A program made the translations under genes and the position numbers. A stretch of DNA of 64,000 nucleotides from Lamellibrachia satsuma (lineage: Eukaryota > Annelida > Polychaeta > Sabellida > Siboglinidae). Within the stretch, counting starts at the first letter, position 1. Every line of letters starts with the position of its first letter. The stretch covers positions 1,666,001-1,730,000 of the forward strand of contig BSQZ01000068.1 in NCBI GenBank assembly GCA_033239005.1, in the 5' to 3' direction. This document shows positions 55,119-64,000 of this stretch, piece by piece. The notes below the pieces were generated by a model. That model was not told the origin of the DNA. It searched no databases and saw only the letters and a list, made by a program, of their open reading frames with translations.

Positions 55119-56325
55119 CAGTAGTTGTTGGTTGAAGTAGTTGTAGTAGTAGTAGTAGTAGTAGTTGTAGGTTGTAGTAGTAGTAATTGTTGTTGTTGTT
55201 GTAGTAGTAGTAGTTGTAGTAGTAGCAGTAGTAGTATTAGTTGTTGTAGTAACTAACAAAATGTTGCACAAACTAACCAAATGATGGACACACCTCCTTC
55301 AGTTTACCCATAATTCCAACAATTTACCCATAATTCCCACATTTTATCTGTAACTCCTAGTAGTAGTGGAAGTAGTAGTAGTAGTAGTTGTATTTAGTTA
55401 TAGAAGTAGTGGTAGTACTTGTTGTAGTAGTAGTAGTAGAAGAAGAAGTAGTAGTAGTTGAATTTGTTATTTTAGTAGCAGTAGTAGTTGTTGTTGCTGT
55501 TGTAGTAGTAGAAGTTGTAGTAACTAACAAAACGGTCCACAAATTAAATAATGGACAAACCTCCTACAATGTACCCATAATTCCCACAGTTTATCTGTTA
55601 CTCCTAGTAGTAGTAGTAGAAGTTGTAGTAGTTTTTGTCGTAGTAGTAGTAGTAGTAGATGTTGTTGTTTTATTAATAGTAGTGCACACGCATACAGCAT
55701 GTTGAAAAGTTTATGAGTTGGAAGTTTGCGCTTTGGAAGTTTGCAAATTGGAAGTTTGTATGTTGGAAGTTTCCAAGTTGATGATTTAGAAATTTGCGCA
55801 AACTAACAAAATGGTGTACAAACTAACAAAACGGTGAATAAACTAGCAAAATGATGGACAAACCTCCTACAGTTTACCCATAATTCCTACAATTTACCCA
55901 TAGTTCCCACAGTTTATCTGTAACTCCTAATAGTAGTAGAAGTAGTAGTAGTAGTAGTAGTTGTTGTTGTTTTTGTTGTAGTAGTAGTAGTAGTCTTAGC
56001 AGTAGTAGTAGTAGGAGGTAGTAGTAGAAGTAGTACTACTACTAGTAGTAGTAGTAGTAGTAGTAGTACTTGTTGTTGTTGTAGTAGTAGTTGTTGTTGT
56101 AGTAGTAGTAGTTTTTGTTGTTGTTGTTGTTGTAATAGTCGTAGTAGTAGTATTTGTAGTAACTAACAAAACGGTGCACAAACTAACAAAATAATGGACA
56201 AAATTCCTACAGTTTACCCATAATTCCTACAATTTATCTGTAACTCCTAGTAGAACTTGAAGTAGTTAGTAGTAGTAGTAGTAGTTGTTGTTGTTGTTGT
56301 AGTAGTTGTTGTTTCAGTAGTAGTA

Positions 56326-56357
<32 letters not shown>

Positions 56358-56478
56358 ATAGTATTAGTAGTTGTAGTTGTAGAAATGTAGTAGTAGTAGT
56401 TACAAATACAACAAAACCCTGTCACACACAAATTGGAGACAAGACACTATCTCACACAAATTCTCCTACAGTTTACCC
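53597..56478. repeat. Composite satellite, part 3
   Basis: (GTA)n tracts at 53597-53795, 54820-54945, 55055-55255, 55365-55525, 55600-55680, 55930-56165 and 56255-56400. A long 15-bp array lies at 53797-54690. The TTACAAATACAAC box is at 56400. 20-bp units and ACGGTGCACAAAC linkers lie between. Confidence 0.92.
53797..54690. repeat. 15-bp minisatellite, longest array
   Basis: About 55-60 imperfect units of the form RAGTTGGAAGTTTGY. Other arrays of the same unit are at 46680-47325, 47545-48295, 49360-49790, 50900-51385 and 52575-52895. The 15-bp period keeps frames open and gives Asn/Gln/Ser/Phe-rich minus peptides (QTSNSQTSNLQTF). Confidence 0.9.
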
Positions 56479-59424
56479 ACAACTTTTATTTAGCACAGAT
56501 AAATCAATATCAAATCATCCGAAAAACATCTCTGAAAAAGGTTATAGATGCATATGTTTAAATGCAAGGAGCATAGTAAATAAGAAAAATGAATTAAACA
56601 TTATGGTAGAAGATATTGACCCTCACATAATTGGTATAACTGAATCATGGGCCAACATAGATATAACAGATGCTGAATTAGGACTGACAGGATATGTAAT
56701 GTTTAGGAAAGATCGAATAGGAAGAAGGGGAGGGGGAGTTATTTTATATGTTAAAGAATCTATTCAGGCTTATGAAATAAAACTAGAAAGGGAAGCAGAT
56801 TGTGATGAAGCTGTTTGGTGCAAAATTGTTTCAGGAAATTCAAAATTAACTATTGGATTAGTTTACCGAAGTCCAAACATAAACGAAGAAGACAACACAA
56901 AAATAAAAACGCTATAACGGAAGTTAGTAAAGGGGAATGTATCATAATGGGAGATTTTAACCATGGACACATACAATGGAATTCTCTAGAGAGCACAGGG
57001 ATTGAGGACCAACAATTTCTATTTTTAATCCAGGATAGCTTTCTTACTCAGCACGTACTAGAAACAACCAGGGGAGAAAATGTATTAGATATAGTTTTGT
57101 CATCACAAAAAGAATTAGTGGACAATGTAAAAATATTTGAACCATTGGGTAATAGTGACCATAATCAAATACATTTTGACATCAATGTAAAATTAGAAAG
57201 TAAAAATAAGAAAACGTACAAGAGAAACTTCCACAAAGGTAACTACAAAGATATGAGAAAATACTTAGCAAAGCTAGATTGGAATAACATGCTGATGAAT
57301 AAGACCGCAATTGAATGTTGGAATATTCTAAAATATGAAATTGAGAGTATCATCGATAAATTTGTTCCCTTCCAAAAGCAAGGAAAACGGTGTAGAAAGA
57401 AACACTTGTCAAAAGAGGCTAATAGAAAAATAATGCTAAAACAAACCATGTGGAGGGTTTATAGGCGTACCAGGAAGGAAGAAGACTATGCAAAATACAA
57501 AGAGGCACTTAATGCAGCTACAACTGAAATCAGACAATCTAAAAGAAGCTATGAGCAAAAACTAGCATGTAACATAAATAATGACAGCAAGAGTTTTTAT
57601 GCATATGTCAGGAGTAAACAAAACGTACAAGACAAGGTTGGACCTCTAGAAGACAGTGCTGGAAATATAATATCACAGGGGTTTTTAATGGCGGAAGACC
57701 TAAATGTTTACTTCAGTTCAGTGTTTACCAAAGAAGATATTAGTTCATTACCAGTTGCTGATGCTAAATTTCAGGGGGCTAAATCTGACAATTTAGGTCC
57801 GTTAGTTGTAACTCCAGAATTGGTAGCTAAGAAAATAAAGGCAATGAAGGATAACAAATCACCGGGAGTGGATGGGATTCCTCCAAAATTACTAATGGAA
57901 ACAGTAGAACAAATCAGTATACCACTTGCAAGAGTATTCAACTTGTCATTAAAAGAGGGAGTTGTTCCATTTGAATGGAAAGAAGCAAACATCATACCAT
58001 TATTTAAAAAGGGTTCGAGAAATAAGTCAGAGAATTACCGACCAGTGAGTTTAACGTCAGTGATTTGTAAATTATTAGAAAGGCTAATTAAAGACCATAT
58101 AGTGGACTTCCTCATTAAGCATAAATTATTAAATTCATCTCAACATGGATTCCTTAAAGCGAGGTCATGCTTAACAAATATGTTATGTTTTTTGGAAGAA
58201 ATCACTAAGTGGATAGACGTGGGATCGCCAGTAGATATTATCTACTTAGATTTTCAGAAAGTTTTTGACAAAGTGCCACATCAAAGATTACTACTTAAAT
58301 TAAAAGCCCATGGTATTGGGGATAGCATAACTGACTGGATAGAACAATGGCTGACTGACAGAAGACAACGAGTTGTAGTAGATGGAGAAGTTTCAAATTG
58401 GAAATCGGTTTTGAGTGGGGTACCTCAAGGATCAGTATTAGGACCTATATTATTCTTAATTTATATCAATGACTTGGACGACAGTATAACAAGTAACGTA
58501 CTGAAATTTGCGGATGACACAAAACTGTTTAGAAAGGTTAATGGTGATGGTGATAAACAACATTTACAAAACGATCTAGACAGATTAGTGAAATGGTCTG
58601 AGAAATGGCAGATGTTGTTAAATTTTGGGAAATGTAAATGCCTACATACAGGACATGGGAACTTTAATGTAAACTATAAAATGGGAGATACTGTTCTTGG
58701 TACTACTGTAAAAGAAAAGGACTTAGGATTTACAATAAGCGCTGATATGAAAGTTTCAGAGCGGTGTGGTATTGCAGCTTCAAAGGGTAATCAAATTCTT
58801 GGATTGATTAGAAGAAACATAACATACAAGGGAAAAAAGTTAATTATACCTCTTTATAAAGCAATAGTTAGACCTCATTTAGAATACTGTATACAAGCAT
58901 GGAGACCATATCGTAAGAAGGATATAGATACGCTTGAACGCATACAAAGGAGAGCAACTAAAATGATTCCAGAACTTAGAGACCTTAGTTATGAAGAACG
59001 CCTGAAAGAATGTGGTTTAACAACTCTAGAGATAAGGAGGTTAAGAGGAGATCAGATTGAAGTTTTTGAGATATTGAATGGGTATGAAAATATTGATAGA
59101 ATGTGTTTTTCTCACTCAAGAAGGATAGCAGAACTAGAGGACATGAGGTAAAATTAGTAAAGGATCAATGTAGATTGGACATCAGGAAGCACTCGTTCTC
59201 ACAGAGGACAATAAATGAATGGAACAAATTGTCTACAGATTGTGTAACTGCTAGCAGTGTCAATATGTTTAAAAACAAAGTTGACACATATCTCAGGAGG
59301 GCAGGTTATAAGTAGATGAACATTGTTGGACTCTCAATAAGCCAATGGCTTCCTTGTCCAGTTGCCATCTGGGCAAGTGGACAAGGAAGCTTCGATGGCA
59401 AATCTTGTTAAAATCTTGTTAAAC
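56479..59424 (+). mobile_element. CR1/jockey-like LINE, nearly complete ORF2
   Basis: A non-LTR retrotransposon inserted in the satellite field. It begins just upstream of the endonuclease (YRCICLNARSIVNKKNELN near 56540), so it lacks a 5' UTR and any ORF1. The 3' end (59400-59424) is AAATCTTGTTAAAATCTTGT followed by TAAA, the same tail motif as the copy at 1.8 kb. Flanks on both sides are 20-bp satellite units. Two truncated sister copies in this window (1790-2551 and 53241-53596) show that the family has been active in this genome. Confidence 0.95.
56500..59315 (+). pseudogene. LINE ORF2: endonuclease and reverse transcriptase, two frameshifts
   Basis: Endonuclease: CLNARSIVNKK, IIGITESWA (catalytic Glu), GGGVILYVKE and LVYRSPN in the frame to 56917. 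A frameshift near 56905 leads to IIMGDFNHGHIQWNS, QHVLETTRGENVLDIVLSSQ and LGNSDHNQIHFD, so all endonuclease motifs are present. The linker is followed by RT: NKSPGVDGIPPKLL (57865), ENYRPVSLTSVICKLLERLI, IIYLDFQKVFDKVPH, SGVPQGSVLGPILFLIYIND and LKFADDTKLF (58500), with all catalytic Asp kept. A second frameshift near 59099 (one base lost in IDRNMFF) separates the last 70 residues (SLKKDSRTRGHE to YLRRAGYK). Only two small lesions make this the youngest-looking element. The ATG at 56815 is in a shadow frame before the first frameshift. Confidence 0.93.
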
Positions 59425-60529
59425 TCCTACAATTCAACCATCACTCCTACACTTTACCCATCACCTCTTACAGTTAACCCATAACTCCTAAAGTTGATGC
59501 CAACTTATACAATTCACCCATCACTCTAAATTCTACAGTTTACCCATAATTCCTACAATTTACCCATACCTCCTACAGTTTACCCATAAATCCTAAAGTT
59601 TACCCATAACTCCAAAAGTTTATCTGTAATTCCTACTCACATGCACACGCAAATGCAAACGAAAACACAAACGCAAATGTACATGCACACGTAAACGCAA
59701 ACGCACGCACACGCACACAGCATGTTGAAACTTTATTAGTCGGAAATCTGTGAGTTGGAAATTTGCGCTTTAGATGTTTGCAAATAGGAAGTTCATGAGT
59801 TGAAAATTTGGAAATTGTAAGTTTGTATGTTGGAAGTTGATGATTTGAAAGTTTGTCAGTTAGAAGTTTGTATGTTGATAGTTTGCAAGTTTGCGAGTAG
59901 GAAGTTTGCATATTGAAAGTTTGTATGTTGGAAGTTGATGATTTGAAAGTTTGTCAATTAGAAGTTTGCGCTTTGAAAGTTTCCAAATTGATGATTGGGA
60001 AGTTGGCTAGTTGGAAGTTTGGATGTGGAAAGTTTGCAATTTGGAAATTTGTGAGTTGGAAATCTGTGCTTGAGAAGTGTATTCTTTGGAAGTTTGCAAA
60101 TTGGAAGTTGATTAGTTGGAAGTTTACCCATTATTCCAAAAGTTGCGAGTTGGAAGTCTGCTTGTTTAAAATTTATGAGTTGGAAGTCTGTGAGTTGGAA
60201 ATTTGCGCTTTGGAAGTTTCCAAGTTGATAGTTTGCAAATTGGAAGTTTTCATATTGAAGGTTGGAATTTTTGTGAGTTAGAAGTCTGTATGTTGGAAGT
60301 TTGCACTTTGGAAGTTTGAAATTGGAAGTTGATGAGTTGGAAGTTGCGAGTTGGAAGTCTTTATGTTGAAAGTTAATAAGTTGGAAGTCTGTGAGTTGAA
60401 ATTTGTGCTATGGAAGTTTGCATAACTTCTCAGTTTACCCATAATTTCTACAATTTACCTATACCTCCTACAGTTTACTCATCATTCCCACATTTTATTT
60501 GTAACTCCTAGTAGTAGTAGAAGTAGTAT

Positions 60530-60568
<39 letters not shown>

Positions 60569-60572
60569 CAGT

Positions 60573-60622
<50 letters not shown>

Positions 60623-61666
60623 CTGTAGCAGCAGCAGTAGTAGTAGTAGTGGTAGTAGTAGTAGTAGTAATACTAGCACTAGTAGTTGTAGGTAATACTT
60701 TTTGTTGTAATAGTAGTAGTTGTTTTTGTAGTAGTAGTAGTAGTAGTTGTTGTTGTTGTAGTAGTAGTAACTAACAAAACGGTGCACAAACTAACCAAAT
60801 GATGGACACACCTCCCACAGTTTACCCATAATTCCAACAATTTACCCATATTTCCCACAGTTTATCTGTAACTCCTAGTAGTAGTGGAAGTAGGAGTAGT
60901 AGTAGTTGTATTTAGTAGTACTAGTAGTAGTAGTAGTAGAAGTAGAAGTATTAGTAATTACAAATACAACAATACACTGTCACACACAAATTGGAGAAAA
61001 GACACTATCTCACACAAACTCTCTTACAATTTACCCATCACACCTAAAGTTTCCCCATAACTCCAACAATTTATCTGTAACTCCTACTCACATGCACACG
61101 CACACGCAAATACAAATGCAAACACAAAACTTAAATGCACATGCACACGTAAACGCAAACGCACGCACACGCACACAGCTTATTGAAAGTTTATGAGTTG
61201 GAAGTCTGTGAGTTGGAAGTTTGCACTTTGGACGTTTGCAAATTGAAAGTTCATGAGTTGGAAGTTGCGAGTTGGAAGTCTGCATGTAGAAAGTTTATGA
61301 GTTGGAAGTCTGTGAGTTGGAAGTTTGCGCTTTGGAAGTTTCCGAGTTTATGAGTTGAGAGTTTGAAAATTGGTAGTTTTGCATATTGAAAGTTTGCAAG
61401 TTGGAAGTTTGTGATTTGGAAGTTTACAAATTGGAAGTTTATGAGTTGGAAGTTGCGAGTTGGAAGTATGCATGTTGAAAGTTAATGAGTTGGAAGTCTG
61501 TGAGTTGAAAGTTTGTGCTTTAGAAGTTTGCATAACTTCTACAGTTTACCCATATTTCCTACAATTTACCCATACCTCCTACAATTTACCCATAATTCCC
61601 ACATTTTATATGAAACTCTTAGTGGTAGTAGAGGTAGTACGTAGTAGTAGTAATAGTAGTAGTAGC

Positions 61667-61723
<57 letters not shown>

Positions 61724-62026
61724 TGTAGTAATAGTAGTTGTAGGTAGTAGTAGTAGTACTTGTTGTTGTAATAGTAGTAGTTGTTTGTGTAGTAGTAGTA
61801 TTTGTTGAAGTAGTAGTAATAGTAGTAATATTTGTAATAACTAACAAAATGGTGCAAAATCTAAAAAAATGATGGACATAACTCCTACAGTTTACCCATA
61901 ATTCCTACAATTCACCCATAATTCCCACAGTTTATCTGTAACTCCAAGTAGTAGTTGAAGTAGTAGTAATAGTAGTAGTTGTTGTTGTTGTAGTAGTAGT
62001 AGTTGTTATAGTAATAGTTGTTGTTT

Positions 62027-62063
<37 letters not shown>

Positions 62064-63060
62064 TGTAGTAGTAGTAGCAGTAGTAGTAGTAATAGTAGTA
62101 GTAGTAGTAGAATTAGCAATAATAGTAGTAGTTACAAATACAACAGGACACTGTCACTCACAAATTGGAGACAAGACACTATATCACACAAACTCTCCTA
62201 CAATTTACCCATAACTTCTCAAATTTACCCACAACTCCAACAATTCAACCGTCACTTCTACACTTTACCCATGACCTCTTACAGTTTACCCACAACTCCT
62301 CAAGTTTACGCATAACTCCTACAATTCACCGATCACTCTTAAACTTTACACATAAGTTCTACAGTTTATCCATAATTCCTACAATTTACCCATACCTCCT
62401 ACAATTTTACCCATAACTCCTACAGATTACCCATAACTCCAACAGTTTATGTGTAACTCCTACCATATGCACACACACACGCAAATACAAATGCAAACAC
62501 AAAACTTAAATGCACACGCACATGTAAACGCAAACGCACGCACACGCACACAGCTTGAAAGTTTGAAAGTTTGTGAGTTGGAAGTTGCGAGTTGGAAGTC
62601 GGCATGTAGCAAGTTTATGAGTTGGAAGTCTTTGAGTTGGAAGTTTGCGCTTTGGAAGTTTCCAAGTTTATGAGTTGAGAGTTTGCAAATTGGAAGTTTT
62701 GCATGTTGAAAGTTTGCAAGTTGGAAGTTTGTGATTTGGAAATTTGCAATTTGGAAGTTTGTACTTTGGAAGTTTACAAATTGGAAGTTTATGAGTTGGA
62801 AGTTGCGAGTTGGAAGTATGCATGTTGAAAGTTAATGAATTGGAAGTTTGTGCTTTAGAAGTTAGCATAACTTCTACAGTTTACCCATATTTCCTACAAT
62901 TTACCCATACGTCCTACAATTTACCCATAATTCCCACAGTTTATCTGTAAATCCTAGTAGTAGTTGAAGTAGTAATAGTAGTAGTAGTAGTAGTAGTTGT
63001 TGTTGTTTTAATAGTAGTAGTAGTATTAGTAGTAGTATTAGTAGTAGTATTAGTAGTAGT

Positions 63061-63096
<36 letters not shown>

Positions 63097-64000
63097 AATT
63101 AGTAATAGTAGTAGTAGTTACAAATACAACAAGACACTGTCACTCACAAATTGGAGACAAGACACTATCTCACACAAATTCTCCTACAATTTACAAATAA
63201 CTCCTAAAGTATAACCACAACTCCTACAGTTCAACCGTCACTCCTACAATTTACCCATAACCACTTACAGTTTACCCATAACTCCTAAAGTTTACGTATA
63301 ACTCCTGCAATTCACCGATCACTCCTACACTTTACCCATAAATTCTACAGTTTACCCATAATTCCTACAATTTACCCATACTTCCTACAGTTTACCCATA
63401 ACTCCTGCAGTATGCCCATAACTCTTACAGTTTAACCATAAATCCTAAATTTACCCATAACTCCAACAGTTTATGTGTAACTCCTACTCATATGCACACG
63501 CACATGGAAGTTTGTGAGTTGAAAATTTGCAAATTGTAAGTCTGCATGTTGGAAATTGATGATTTGAATGTTTGTCAATTAAAAGTTTCCATGTTGAAAG
63601 TTTGAGAGATGGCAGGTTGCATGTTGAAAGTTTGCAAGTTGGAAGTTTGTGAGTTGGAAATTTGCAAGTTAGAAGTTTGTACTTTGGATGTTTGTAAATT
63701 GGACGTTTATGAGTTGGAAGTTGCGAGTTGGAAGTTTGCATGTTGAAAGTTAATGAGTTAGAAGTCTGTGATTTGAAAGTTTGCGCTTTGGAAGTTTGTA
63801 TAACTTCTACAGTTTACCCGTAATTCCTACAATTTACCCATACCTCCTACAATTTACCCATACTTCCCACATTTTATCTGTAACTCCTAGTAGTAGTAGA
63901 TGTAGTAGTAGTAGTTGTTGTAGGTAGTAATAGTAGTACTTGTTGTTGTAATAGTAGTAGTTGTTGTTGTAGTAGTAGAAGTAGTTGTTGTAGTAGTAGT
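59425..64000. repeat. Composite satellite, part 4
   Basis: Same components as parts 1-3. TTACAAATACAAC boxes are at 60958, 62132 and 63118. CACGCA-type blocks are at 59637-59722, 61087-61182 and 62464-62552, with a short one at 63481. 15-bp arrays are at 59725-60425, 61185-61540, 62552-62870 and 63505-63805. (GTA)n tracts are at 60510-60770, 60880-60955, 61620-61845, 61950-62130, 62955-63115 and 63890-64000. The array runs off the window end. The frames in these blocks follow the repeat periods and are not genes. Confidence 0.93.

Noticed and set aside
45041..61857. Poly-Thr, poly-Tyr, poly-Leu and poly-Val ORFs
   Set aside because: Direct translations of (GTA)n/(TAC)n tracts in the possible frames.

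Overview
This 64 kb window is from an animal nuclear genome, probably an aquatic invertebrate; the species cannot be told from the sequence. The reasons are the spliced exons with GT..AG borders, the AT-rich spacers, and the mix of repeat families: CR1/jockey- and L2-like LINEs, Penelope, DIRS, Ty3/Gypsy, hAT and P/THAP-type DNA transposons, a tRNA-derived SINE and many minisatellites. I see no bacterial operons, CRISPR arrays or ordinary tRNA or rRNA genes.

Layout. 0.9-2.6 kb holds two broken LINE pieces. 2.8-5.3 kb holds an uncharacterised ORF whose end runs into a 72-bp minisatellite; beside it, on the other strand, lies a cysteine-rich segment. 6.3-6.8 kb is a LINE tail. 8.4-15.7 kb is a DIRS-type tyrosine-recombinase retrotransposon with an internal complementary region. 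Its recombinase is split by a 2.6 kb P-like element with a 7-bp target duplication and a THAP-like remnant. 16.06-18.2 kb is a minus-strand Penelope-like element with inverted terminal repeats. 18.4-23.6 kb is a 45-bp minisatellite, about 43 units, cut in two by a 3.2 kb hAT element. 23.6-27.4 kb is a minus-strand Ty3/Gypsy element that lost its gag and 3' LTR. 27.7-28.9 kb is a decayed LINE.

From 29.5 to 39.2 kb, three in-phase exons on the plus strand suggest a real but unrecognised host gene. Its 8.2 kb intron contains a 4.8 kb LTR-flanked non-coding element and a fold-back MITE-like hairpin. 39.8-41.1 kb and 41.8-44.5 kb hold further LINE fragments.

44.7-64 kb is a composite satellite field. 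It is built from (GTA)n tracts, a 20-bp unit, a CACGCA-rich block, a 15-bp unit and linker boxes, repeated as a super-repeat at least nine times. It is interrupted by a SINE, a truncated LINE and a nearly complete CR1/jockey-like LINE (56.5-59.4 kb) broken only by two frameshifts.

No functional gene cluster is evident. The window is mainly a record of nested insertions and satellite growth, and nearly every mobile element ORF is broken. The observations most worth following are the DIRS/P nesting, the hAT split of the minisatellite, the head-to-head pieces at 2.8-3.8 kb, the unidentified three-exon gene and the composite satellite.
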